From: Macrocystis pyrifera
Lineage: Eukaryota; Sar; Phaeophyceae; Laminariales; Laminariaceae
Assembly (NCBI GenBank): GCA_031763025.1
Contig: JASSKH010000020.1
Span: 744,001 to 808,000, forward strand
Reading direction: 5' to 3'
Length of the DNA: 64,000 nt
Made by a program: the position numbers and the translations under genes
The notes under the pieces: generated by a model
The model's database searches: none
What the model was told of the DNA's origin: nothing
What the model saw: only the letters and a program-made list of their open reading frames with translations
Part shown: piece after piece, positions 20,664 through 32,100 of the stretch
Numbering within the stretch: position 1 is the stretch's first letter
How the letters are laid out: each line of letters opens with the position of its first letter

Positions 20664-22220
20664 GGGTGTGTGACGTGGACCCTCAGAGCGAAACACTTTG
20701 CCAAGCTTCGAACGGCTCACCACCAAGTCCTGTTGCGAGTCATTGGCTTCCAGGGCCGACCTCGTACTGACCCTTCCACCCTCTCGTACGCGAAGGCCCT
20801 CAAGATGACACATTGCGAGAGCATCGAAACGACCACCCGCGAACGGCGTCTCTTCTTCGCGGGGGGGGGGTAGCACGGCAAAGCAAGGACCGATTCGGGT
20901 AATGTTCGGGACGCTTGCTGGTGGGGAGAACCCGAGACCTGGCGGACAGGTTGAGATTTGGCATAGATGCATAGTCGAAGACCTTAGGGAGTTCCGAGCC
21001 ACTGAACGGTCAACGGAATTTGCTCCCTTGGTGTTTGGAGTTGAGACCGCGCTGTGGCCCACTGCTGCAAAAAAGGCGGGGAAGTGGTACCGGGGGATCC
21101 TCGAAGCAGCCGAACGGTTCATGGCGAGGTGGGAACGAGGCTGAGGCTGAGCTGAGTAGGCAGTGCCGAGCATCCGCCGTGGGTGGTGTCCAAGGGAATG
21201 GGCGGAGGAGGGGCAACAAGAGGAGTAGCAGAAAACCCGACCAATGGAATGCGGAGAGGGGGGGGAAGAGGAGGAGTAGAAGGGAAACTGCAGTGGACGA
21301 AAGTAGGAAGGAGATGGCAGATAGGGTAGCCAGGTACCGGGCAGACTAAGACGTACCTGGTAGAACATGCCTATACTACTCGTACCACCAACTGGTGCAG
21401 CTGGTTCGAACGTGGTCTTCCTTTGTCTTCTATTCTTTTTGTTTATTTATGTTTCATTTTATGTTCATCTTTGCGCTGACCCTATATGATTTTCATTATA
21501 TTTTTTCTTTCTCTTCCTTTCTCCGATTGATAAGCCTTATTGAAGGAGTCGTGTGGCGTGGGTGGATGACGAGACTGCTTTGCTTGCTTCCTATTGTCTG
21601 ACGCCGAAGGCCCGGGCATAGTTGACGAACGCTGGACGATGTTGGCAGACAGGGTAGCAAGGTACCAGGCGGGCCAGCAGGGAGACCCTGGCGGTGATGC
21701 TCGTACCATAAACTGCTGCCGGTACCTGGAGCATGCCTTGTGCTTTGCTTGGTTTGCCTGTTATTTCTCCTTGGTTCTTAGTTTTACTCTGTTGACAACT
21801 AGTGATGTTTTCTTCTTTTCCCTGTTTTTTCTAGCGCTTTCTTTTCTGCCAGATCACCTGCGGAGGGGGTACGATGGTTTGTCGCTATATATACATATAC
21901 CAGGTATATATTTGTTTATTGCTTCTTGTTTCTTTTTCTCTTTCGAGTTGGCTTTGTTTTTGTTTATTTTTCTCTTTGTTTCGTTTAGCTTCTTTAGGTC
22001 ATGGAATCTGTATGTCGTGCCTGTCGTACGCAGTATGATGATGGCATTGCATTGCATACGTCAGACGTGGCGACGTAGTATCTCTGCTGTGGCGTTGATT
22101 CGTGACTACAGAACATGTATGTCTCTAGGATTGAAGAATCGGCACGGACACTGGTTGCGCTGGATGTCGACGGGTAGAAAGAACGGTTTAATGTGAAAAA
22201 AACAACAACAACAATATAAA
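20660..22220 (+). mobile_element. LINE-2 copy, 3' part
   Basis: Resumes the C-terminal domain (CVTWTLRAKHFAKLRTAHH, SYAKALKMTHCESIETTTRERRLFFAG). It is broken by a long G-run at about 20860-20871 (LINE-1 has a shorter run here and stays in frame) and continues in another frame to DESRKEMADRVARYRAD ending at 21349. The T-rich 3'UTR includes the same internal duplication as LINE-1 and ends in an ACA tail near 22220. Confidence 0.88.
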
Positions 22221-22632
22221 ACAAATCATCAACCAGCTGCTGATCAACACCACCACCACAGCTTTTTCTAGCAGAACGAAGTATATTTTGCTCCCACTGA
22301 CCAGGTATTATATGAGCAAGACCATGAAAATACGTCATCTATGTGTGAGTTTGGCTGATTTATAATTGAATAGTTGATACCCAATTTTGCAAGCTGGGTA
22401 ATACGCATGCTACTATTCTATACCTATTTCATTTATATATGGGAGTTGTGCACAATTTATGATAATACATGTATTTATATAGGAATTAATATTGACGTTT
22501 GGTACAACTCGAAATTTCTAGATTAATTTCGTAATTCGTGGTGGAAATGGATGCAAACAGACGTCCACGAATGTTTCTTGTGGAGGAAGAGGCATGTTGT
22601 GTCCACCGGAGGCGGTGCCACGACCGGACGGA
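22221..22632. other. Intervening AT-rich sequence, no gene recognised
   Basis: The LINE 3' flank. No repeat or protein similarity seen; duplicated at about 48451-48866. Confidence 0.5.
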
Positions 22633-22922
22633 ACGATAATTTCCTACTAAATAGTTTTTATTGGCGGGACGGGACGGCATTTTTTCGGTGTCACGGCGAC
22701 GGTAATTTTCGGTGCCACGGCGGGACGGGACGGTAATTTTTCGTTGTCACGGCGGGACGGGACGGTACTTTTCAACGGCAGAGATTTTATAGGCGGGACG
22801 GGACGGCAAGTGCTGACGATCAGGGATTTTGTCGGCGGGACGGGACGGCGGGACCATGTTGACGGCGGTTTTGCCGTCCCGTCACGCCGTTACCGCCGTT
22901 ACCGTCCCGCCGAAATTATCGT
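22633..22922. mobile_element. GGGACGG-repeat block with 11-bp terminal inverted repeats
   Basis: ACGATAATTTC at 22633-22643 and its reverse complement at 22912-22922 bound about seven GGCGGGACGGGACGG units. The right end carries the repeats in inverted orientation (CCGTCCCGCC), so the block can fold back on itself. No target duplication is visible. Same core as 7140-7560. Confidence 0.55.
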
Positions 22923-24301
22923 GATAAGTCTTAAAAGATATTTCCTGGGGTGACCTGTTCGTAGACAACCTACAAGAAGTCGGGCTAAAACCAAGAAAAA
23001 CAAATGACTCGTGTAGTTTAACAATCTCTCTTCCCATCTTGACGAGTTATCATGTTGACTCGTTGAAACAGGTGGCTCGCAGTGTGTTTTTTGCAGATAT
23101 GTACATAGAGGACGTATACATTATGTCCTCAATACTAAAACCGTATGGCAAGTTCCCGAGGGACTATCTCTCTTTCCATATTGACGAGTTATCATGTTGA
23201 CTCGTTGAAACAGCATCTACACAGCAGTATCTGCTGGATGCACTACATAACACCCGTATGTATATATGATTTTCACACGCGGCATACTTAAAGCTGGATG
23301 AACAGCAGCAGTGAAGCTGAGTAGAAATAACGTTGGTCCAAAAACTCCAGTCAACAACCTGGAGGATGTATCTATATATATGGTTAATACTATAGGTCGT
23401 ACGGCAAGATCTCCCTCGATCCTTGGGCCTTACGATAGTGTCTCTTACTACCGCAGCAAAGCATTAACACCGTTGCCTCCCGGCATGAAGTACTGTCGTG
23501 AAGCCGTTCTATATGGTATCCATACTATTGTTAATATAACTGTTCATGATACTATAGGCCGTACGGCAAGATCTCCCTTTGTCCTTGGGCCCTAAAATAG
23601 TGTCCCATACTGCCGCAGCAAAGTATGAACTCCGCTGCCTCCCTGCATGAAGTACTGCAGTGCAGCCGGTCATCTGTCCGGTACAGCAATCAGGTTTTTA
23701 TTCGGGTGAAAGCCCCGCATGAAAGCTACTTTGAAACCGAGAACTATACAACAACTCATGTTCACAACATAGCTGGTGTCGTGGTCTTCTTGTACCCGGT
23801 ACGTTGGCACTTCACTTGCTCTACCCGTTACGTTATTCTCGTACCCGGCGCGTTGGCAATTCACTTGCTTTGCCCGGTATTCACCGGTACGCTGGCATTT
23901 CCCTTGCTTTCTTGCTGTACTCCTGCTTTGTCTGCAAATTATAATATATCAGAACGGACACTGGGTTGGACTGATGTAGTTGGGTATATAGAACGGTATG
24001 GCACAAACATAGGGGAGTTACGTACTCCTACGACTCATCCGTGGGGTCTCCATATATTATACATCCAGTAGTTTAATAAAGTAGTTTTATGAAAAAGGTT
24101 TCCACATCCGTACGATCGCACATTATTCGCAAATTAGGTTATCTTCTATAATATTCTATTATATACAGTATCTTCAGCATACCGAGCGGTATCACACAGC
24201 TTCAGTTTACTCATGGCAGATACCCCGTATAATTCTGTCCACAGGCGTGGAAGTGAGCAGTGAGTTAATTACTGCTGTGCATGAGCTTTGTACCATACTA
24301 T

Positions 24302-24404
24302 TACGGGGGTCCATAGTTAACAGGACCTATGGTGTACATAAAAACCTATATATTTTCCTATTTTTAATAACAAAATTTGGTCCCGTTAACCATGGACCCC
24401 TGTA
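24302..24404. mobile_element. 99-bp Tc1/mariner-type MITE in LARD-B
   Basis: The element is 24304-24402. Left terminus CGGGGGTCCATAGTTAACAG; the reverse complement of the right end begins CAGGGGTCCATGGTTAAC. It is flanked by TA on both sides (24302-24303, 24403-24404). LARD-A shows the uninterrupted site (CTATTAATATTG near 16368). TA duplication and short TIRs are the hallmark of Tc1/mariner MITEs. Confidence 0.85.
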
Positions 24405-25910
24405 ATATTGATTTGGTACTTCTTAGTCTATCGCCGAAGATTCGATTGAAGCATTATTTCTGCTCTATATTACGTAAAAATGATGTCCGCACAGAAACAC
24501 AAAGACTAGAGTTATTAGGGTTCGACCTTCAATACACGTATATCCGATCTGGGTCGTGCCCTCAAAAGGTTTCGTTGGTTTTGATCATGGTTGGCCTATT
24601 CCTTTCATCTAAAGGCCCGTGTGGTCTAGTGTATCGCTTTTTTAGCGTTGAATCATGATGCTCGAATCTCAAAATGGGCGTCGCGGGGATTTCGGCAATA
24701 TATTAAATAACGAGGTGTCGAATCAACTGCTGAGAGCGCAACGAAAGACTGATGTCTTTCCGCAATAAAAATCGAAGGCACAGACCACGTCGGGGGGGGG
24801 AATAAAGAGCTTGCTCTGTGACACCGAATGTCTGTACGTGGGAGGGATAGAGAAAAAAAGGGCGAATATAACAAATGGGATGGAAATCAACGATATATAT
24901 TTATCATACATAGATAACTAAGTACGAAATAAACATATAGGGTATTAGAAATCAGCCAACGAGTTCGAAGAAACACTGCATGGTCGGTGGGCGTCGAGGG
25001 GTTTCAAGATCGGTTTGGTTTGAAGAATACACTGCCACTACCTGTTGTTAGGTACGTACCTTGCGTATGTATCATCTGAAGATTGTGTTGTCCGAGAACG
25101 AATCTGACCAGCAAGTCAACGCTGTAACTCCGAGTGTGGGGTGGTCAAATACATGCTACCAGGCATTGTAGTACGCATTTCGTCTGATGTTCTTACACTA
25201 ACAATAAATAGCTCAAAGTCCTGAAAACCCGCCCGTGGTCACAAAACAGGCTGTAAAAAACTAAAATGCATCGCGACTGGAGGAAACAAACAAGTCCGTA
25301 AAAGTGCCTAACCGGTAGGCGAGAGAAACGGTATTAACGACCTATCCGATATGGTGTATACAATCCCCCATCAATTGCAAATGAATGACACCATGAACGT
25401 GTCTATGCTATTTCATTTACACCCTACTGTAGAGCTGAAATCAAAAGGACAACAATTTAAACTACCTCGCTGGTAATTATTTGCGGTGTATCTGAGCATT
25501 AGATTGCTGAAATGCCGAATCATACACTACATAATCAGCACAGCGCTTACGATGGCTCACCAACACGAACCGCAGGCTGCGTGGTACAGGTTAGTCTATG
25601 CATGAACTAAAGCAGAGTGTGAGCGTAGCATGTACAGCCAGCATAGAGTAATGCGCGCTCTAGAACTTTGGAGAAGAACAGCAACCTTGATGTGAAATCA
25701 GGTGCTTCTTACACCGTGCCGAAGGGACTCCGGAGCGTTGGCTCCGATCATGAGTGCTTTGACTGCAGGAATTGCGACTGCTCTCCCAGAACTGCGTCAT
25801 GCATCCTAAGCGGTGGATTCGAGATACACTATGCAAACCGAACAGAGCAGAGAAAACCTGGCATTTTCCGATGGTAAAAACCCTACCCAGGACGCATACT
25901 TATTCGCTGC

Positions 25911-26320
25911 TATACTCACAAAGGCGGTGAACAGAAAGTGAACCGATTTTGACGCTGTTTTTTAAGTATCTGACACGGTTCCCAATGTCGACTGGGCATC
26001 TTAGCCTTTTGAGTACTGCACTGCTCTACATGTACCAAAGTTTGACTCTAATTCCATATGTTGCGTCCGAGAAATGAAAGGGCAGTTCCGAAGGCTACAT
26101 GTGCCCGATGCCCAAACTAGAGGTCCCCTGAATATCAAAAACAAAACCGCTAACGGCACGTGAGTTTGCGAACGCGAGCGTGTAGGTGTTGAGCGTACCA
26201 CGCATCCCTGTTTTAATTGTCCGTATCCGAGTAGCGAATGATCCGCCTGATCAGATAGGAATGCTTGAAGAGACACTAAATTGCACGGCACCGAATACCG
26301 AGAAACATGTTGGGATCGTA
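25911..26320. mobile_element. ~410-bp segment in LARD-B absent from LARD-A
   Basis: LARD-A reads ATTCGCTGCTTCACTGCTGC where LARD-B has ATTCGCTGC, this segment, then TGTTGCTCTCC. No terminal repeats or target duplication resolved, and no recognisable coding. Insertion in B or deletion in A cannot be decided by eye, though insertion is simpler. Confidence 0.5.
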
Positions 26321-27332
26321 CTGTTGCTCTCCAGGTGACTATTTTTGATCGCGACGATGGCACAATATCAGTGACAGTCGAATAAGAGGCAAGTCGATCC
26401 AAAACCTCAGCTAAGAGAGTGGTATAGCTGGATACGGCCAAGCAGCTATTACGACCGACCAGGCCCCTGAACCCAATATCGGTGGGTTATAGAACATCAG
26501 TGTTTGGCTATCCGTTTTCGTCATAATACCTAGGCTTTGGGATTGTTCACACAGATTCAGTTAAGATACAGATACTCGACGTCAGTCGCACTGGAGGTAC
26601 ATGAGAATGCGTATACCAGGTATCACAACGTTTGGATACCCACATGTAGGAAGGAACGAGCGCATGTGCAAGTCGCCACACCACGCACAGGTACACATTT
26701 GTGAGACACTAAACCGAGATGGAACGTGACGAGCTTGGGTATGATGTGCGCAACCTAACAGGATACTATTTGTTGCTCCAAGTACAGTGATCGAGTGTTG
26801 AAGGAACGAATCGACAGGTGTGATTGGAAAGTCAGTAGGCGTTACGACTCCACCTTGCTGCAACTACTTCCACAAAAAAAAACTGTTGTACGAGGGGTAC
26901 GATTTGGAAGTGGTCGTGGACGAATGCCGTCTTAAGACGCATGATTGATTTAAGCACGAACAAGCGCACGAGTGGATAGTGTCCGTGCTGGGGGGGGTAG
27001 CGTAAACGTCAGTACAATCAAACGACTTACTTACTCGGAATCAACTTCTAACCTTGGCTCGTGCCAGTACGTCGATGTGGCGTGAACATAAGTACCTTCA
27101 ATCGACTTACGTCACTCGAATAATTACTTTAGCTAGTGCCAGTAAGTCAAAGCACGGGAAGTACTTTCAAATGACTTAATCGGGTCAGGTAATAACTTAG
27201 TGCGAAGCACGCGAAGTATTCGAAGTAGAATTCTGGACGATAGGAGGAGGCCGGAGTAGAAAGAGGACTCATGATGAACTTCCTACAGCCCGTGATGAAC
27301 CTGTACATAAAACGACCTCCATATTCGCAAGG

Positions 27333-27709
27333 AATACCTAGTCTAAATGCAGAGAGGTTTGAGACCATCACCAAAAGAAAAGCGTATATAAAATATAAAA
27401 CGCGTGGTAGACGCGACCGAAGTATCACACACAGTCTGCAAAGGACTAACGTGGAAGCTGGCAAAGATTAGTTTCGGCGAAATCCTCGATCTCTCAGCTG
27501 TTGCTTTTATTCTGTCAATATATCAGAACGTGGTATCCATACGAAGAGACTAGAGACATCTGGACACACTTCAGAGTGGCAGATGCATTCTTCCTTACGC
27601 CGAAACGTGTGTTGAAGGAAGGTACAGTGAGAAAGGTCTGGCAAAGGTAAGTGTCTGGTGGCAGCATCGACATAGTCCACTGCGCACGCTGAAACGTGGC
27701 AAACGTACG
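27333..27709 (+). other. ~370-bp LARD-B-specific segment with exon-like reading frame
   Basis: Absent from LARD-A (between GCAAGGA and CGTGAAG near 19163). The plus-strand frame reads ..SFGEILDLYQLLLLFC, WYPYEETRDIW, then FLTPKRVLKEGTVRKVWQR, followed at once by a textbook 5' splice site CAAAG/GTAAGT (GT at 27647). In this copy a 2-bp deletion at about 27491 breaks the frame; the duplicate at 53705-53965 is intact. The last residues resemble the start of a PH domain as found after RhoGEF domains, which is a tentative reading. It may be a captured host exon. Confidence 0.4.
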
Positions 27710-28040
27710 TGAAGGTTTGCCACATCGACACAAACAAGTACGTGAGTATATTGGAACACTCATCGGTGAACCGTTGTAACAGGTTTGACAGTCAAGCGCG
27801 AAGATATATTTATAGAGAGATAGAGGGACAAAGTGGACAGCCACCGCAGCGTCTCGGTAGTGTGGCCGCGTAAAGCCATACCACAAAGGACTGGTAGAAT
27901 TCTCTGAAGTCTCACAGTCAAGGGTGAGGTGGCAGGGTAGGACGATAGTAGCTTTCAGTGGAATCTATGTCTGGCCAAAAACTTAAACTAGTAGTTTACT
28001 GTCAAAGTGTAGACATTGGCCTTTGAGAGGAACCCCCCCC

Positions 28041-28610
28041 TCAGATGCAGGTGAGACAGGAAGAAAAAGGTTTTTCGCAGATGAGTACATGCTCCGAGCG
28101 TGTTAGACATAAGTTGCGCTGGCAGTTGCAAGTAGTGAAGACTGTACGAGGGTCAGGTCCGCCGCTCTTCTCAGCACCGTCCAAGGTCAGCACCGTGGGA
28201 ACAAGACGCGCTGCAACATCCGGCCGACGGCGATAGACGGAGGAGGAAGGCTGAAGAACATCTGGACTAAGGTCAGGAACGCCGTTCTTCTTACCACCGT
28301 CAAAGAGCAACACCGCGGAAAGGAAGGGCGCTGCAACATCGGGCCGACGACGATATATGGAGGAGGAATGCTGAAGAACGTCTGGACGAAGGTCAGGACC
28401 GTCGCTCGTCTTACCACGGTCTGAGGGCAACACTAGGAAAGGAGAGGAGCTGCAACATCGAAGGTGGAAGGCGCAGGCGCAGCAGCGGTTCATCATCGTA
28501 ATACCCGCTGGGCACCATCGCTCATACGCACCGGTCGGAGGGGTTGTCCGACGAGGAAAGCGCACACTCTGTCGCCGAACTAGAAGGGGACGCCGGCTTT
28601 GTGCCGACAA
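28041..28610 (-). CDS. Antisense ORF with 40-residue repeats (LARD-B), hypothetical
   Basis: Counterpart of 19429-20028, open for 189 codons with the same three 40-residue repeats (PDLRPDVLQHSSSIYRRRP, LFDGGKKNG). Roughly three quarters of residues agree with LARD-A by eye, but differences are not concentrated at silent sites. Evidence for a real gene is weak. Confidence 0.3.
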   Translation of the reverse strand: MSAQSRRPLLVRRQSVRFPRRTTPPTGAYERWCPAGITMMNRCCACAFHLRCCSSSPFLVLPSDRGKTSDGPDLRPDVLQHSSSIYRRRPDVAAPFLSAVLLFDGGKKNGVPDLSPDVLQPSSSVYRRRPDVAARLVPTVLTLDGAEKSGGPDPRTVFTTCNCQRNLCLTRSEHVLICEKPFSSCLTCI

Positions 28611-28635
28611 TGGGTATTAGTCGGGCAGGGGGGGG

Positions 28636-29167
28636 TGTTACAGCGGGTGGCGTCAGGGAGGGAAGTTCATAGCGCTGCGAATGTCGTGACCAGCGCAATG
28701 GGGAGGATAATACAGCGCGAGACCACTGTCCTGATCAGGGTCACGCGTCGGGTCTATTCGATAGGCAGAGGGCAAGCTTTGGTAAGCATCCTCTGAGCGG
28801 ATCTTATAGGGGCAGGGAGGATCCCCGTTGTGGGAACGCCTTCGGTCTCGGGTACAAAGCCAGTAACGAGGTTCCGGGACCACACGGTGTCTACTAAACA
28901 CCACCAAGTAAAGAAAGAAAGTCAAAGCCAAGTGATCTGCGATACCTGTCCTATCGACCCCCAGCCCTTTGGGCCCTGCCTTGCCCGTCGTGCCCGTCAT
29001 CGTGTCTGTGGTGCTTCGTTGAGTGTTCACGACGACTGCTTGCATCTACCGCATTGTACTGATCCACGTTCAGCGTGACCCGATCATTACTTCTTGAAGG
29101 CATTCCCTCGGACTCTCAAACTGCGCAGGTCCTTTTTAGGGTCTGAGAGCTGTACCCTTCTGTAGCA
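28636..29167 (+). repeat. LARD-B 3' LTR
   Basis: TGTTACAGCGGGTGGCG start after a GGGCAGGGGGGG tract. It ends CTTCTGTAGCA, so the terminal inverted repeat is mutated. 532 bp; a ~30-bp deletion relative to the LARD-A LTR lies near the 3' end. Confidence 0.85.
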
Positions 29168-32100
29168 CCAGCGGCAGTGTCGTGGGCAAAGCAGGGGCCG
29201 GCGGGAAGGCTGCGAGGCCTTCCAGCGGCGGGATCTTGATCAAGGCGGGGGCCGACGGAGAGTCTGCAAGACGATCCAGCAACGATATCTTGAGCATAGC
29301 GAGGGACGGCATAAAGTCTGCCAGACGACCCAGCGGCAGTGCCTTAAGCGAAGCGGGAGCCGGCGGTCAGGCCGCGAGGCGGGCAGGCTGCTAGGCGGTA
29401 CAGCGGCGGGATATTGACCAAGGCGGGCGCCGGCGGGAGGGCTGCGAGGCGATCCAGCGGCGATTTCTTGAGCGAGGCGGGGGCCGGCGGGAGGGCTGCG
29501 AGGCGATACAGCGGCGGGACGTTGAGGAAAGTGGTGGCCGCCGGGGAGTCTGCGAGACGATCCAGCGAAAGTGTCGTGGGCAAAGCAGTGGCCCGCGGGA
29601 AGGCTGCGAGGTGGTCTAGCGGCGGGATCTTGAGCAAGGCGGGGGTCGATGGGATGGCTGCGAGGCGGTCCAGCGGCGGCATCTTGAGCAAGGCGCAGGC
29701 CGGCGGGAAAGCTGCGGGGCGATCCAGCGACGATATCTTGAGCAATGCGCGGGCCGCCAGGGAGTTTGCGAGACGATCCAGCGATTGTGTCGTAGGTAAG
29801 GCGGGGGCCGCCGCGAACGCTAAAAGGCGGTCCAGCGGCGGGATATTAGCCAAAGCGGGGGCCGGCGGGAGGGCTGCGAGGCGATCCAGCGGCGGGTTCT
29901 TGAGCAAAGCGGGGGTGAGTCTGCAAGACGATCGGGCGGGATCTTGAGGAAAGAGGGGGCCCGCAAGGAGTCTGCGCGACGAAACAGAGACAGTGTCGTA
30001 TGCAAAGCGGGGGACGGCGTGAAGGCTGCGAGGCGGTCCAGCGCCGGGATCTTGAGCAAGGCTGGGGTCAACGGAGAGTGTGCGCGACGAATCAGCGCCG
30101 GATTCTTGAGCGAAGCGAGGGCCGGCGGGGAGTCCGCGGGGTGACCTAGCTGCAGTGTCGTTGGCAAAGCGGGTGTCGACGCTAAGGGTTCGACGCGGTC
30201 CAGCGGCGGGGTCTTGAGCAAGGCGTGGGCCGGCGGGATGGCCGCGAGGCGATCGAGCAGCGGTTTCTTCAGCAAAGCGGAGGCCGGCGGGGAGTCCTCG
30301 GGAGAATCCAGCGACAGGCTCTTCAGTAGGGCTGGGGCCGACGGGAGGGCTGCGAGGCCGTCCAGCGGCGGGATCTTGAGCAAGGCGGGGGTCGGCGGGA
30401 GGGTTGCGAGGCGATTCACCGGCGATCTCCAGTGGCGAAATCTTGAGCATAGCGGGGGCCGGCAAGGAGTCTGCGAGACTATCCAGCGACAATGTGGTGC
30501 CCAAGGCGGGGGCCGGCGGGGAGGTTGCGAGGCGATACAGAAGCGGGATCTTGAGCAAGGCGGAGGCCAGCGGGAGGGCTGCAAGGTGATTCAGCGGCGG
30601 TTTATTGAGCAGATCGGTTGATCAGCGAAAAGGGTGCGAGACGATTGAGCGGCAGCGTCTTATGCAAAGCGACGGCCGGCGCTGAGGCCGCGAGGCGGTA
30701 AGCGGCGGGATCTTGACCAAGGCGGAGGCCGGCGGGAGGGCTGCGAGGATATCCAGCGGCGCGTTGTTTAGCAAAGCGGGGGTCGGCAGGGTGTCAGCCA
30801 GAATTTCCGGCAGTCGGATTTTGAGGAAAGCGGAGGCCGGCGAAGAGTCTGTGTGACGTTGCAGCGACAGTGTCGCGGGCAAAGCGCGGGCCGGCGGGAA
30901 GGCGGCGCGACGGTTCAGCGGGGGTATGTTGAGCAAGGCGGGGGCCGGCGGGATGGCCGCGAGGCGATCCAGCGGTGGATGTCTCAGCAAAGCGGAGGCC
31001 GGCGAGGAGTCCGCGTGAAAATCCAGCGGCAGGCTCTTGAGCAAGGCGGGGGCCGACGGGTGGGCAGCGGGCGATCCGGCGGCGGGATCTTGAGCAAGGC
31101 GGGGGCCGGCGGGTGGGCTGCGAATCGACCCCGCGGCCGGATCTTTAAAAAGCGGCGGCCGGCGGGAGTCTGCGAGACGATCCAGCGACAGTGTCGTGTA
31201 CAAGTCGGGGGCCGGTGGGAAGGCTGCGAGGAAGTCAAGCGGCGGGATCTTGAGCAAGCCGGGGGCTGACTGGGAGTCTGCGAGACGATTCAACGCCGGT
31301 TTCATGTGCGAAGTGGGGGTTGGCGTGGAGTCTGCGCGGCGATCTAGCGACAGTGTCTTAGGCAAAGCGAGGGCCGGCGCAAAGGCTACGAGACGGTCTT
31401 GCGCCGGATGTTGAGCAAGGCGGGGGCCGGCGGGAGGGCCGCGATGCGATCCAGCGTGTGGTCTCTTTAGTAAGTGGGGGGACCGGCGAGGAGTTTGCGA
31501 AACGATACGGTGGCAGTCTCTTGAGTATGGCGGGGGCCGACGGGAGAGCTGCGAGGCGGTCCAGCAGGGGGATCTTGAGCAAGGCTGGAGCCGGCGGGAG
31601 GGCTGAGAGTCAATCCAGTGGCGATACTCAGCAGTGATATCTTAAGCAAAGCGTAGGCCGGCAGGGAGTCTGCGAGATAATCCAGCGACAGTGTCGTGGG
31701 CAAAGCGGGGGCCGGCGGCAAGGCTGCAAGGCAGTCCAGCAGCGAGATCTTGAGCAAGGCGAGGGCCGGCGGGAGGGCCGCGAGGCGATTCAGCGGCGGT
31801 TTCTTGAGCAGATCAGGGGGGCGGCGGCAAAGTCTGCGAGACGATCGAGCGGCAGCGTCTTATGCAAAGCAGGGGCCGGCGCGAAGGCTGCGAGGCGGTC
31901 AGCGGCGGCATCTTGACCAAGGCGGACGCCGGCGGGAGGGCTGCGAGGATATCCAGCGGGGGTATTTTATAGCAAAGCGGGGGCCGACAGGGAGTCAGCC
32001 AGACGTTCCGGCAGCCGGATTTTGATGAAAGAGGGCACGGCGAGGAGGCTGCGCGACGATGCAGCGACAGTGTCGTGGGCAAAAAGCAGGGGCCGGCGGG

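Larger units (their letters stand above)
23022..29167 (+). mobile_element. LARD-B: 5'-truncated relative of LARD-A
   Basis: Collinear with LARD-A from about 14868 to 20659 but diverged, with its own insertions: a MITE, a ~410-bp segment and a ~370-bp segment with an exon-like ORF. The 5' LTR and first ~2 kb are absent; the left edge meets sequence next to the GGGACGG block. The 3' LTR is at 28636-29167, directly followed by satellite. Confidence 0.85.

Noticed and set aside
22633..22922. Target-site duplication for the GGGACGG block
   Set aside because: Flanking bases (CGGACGGA and GATAAGTC) do not match.
29344..30558. 404-codon and other long frames in the satellite (up to 455 codons at 62565-63932)
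   Set aside because: They arise because the 54-bp monomer is a multiple of three. Comparable frames are open at once on both strands and run across monomer variants, with no start context or domain.
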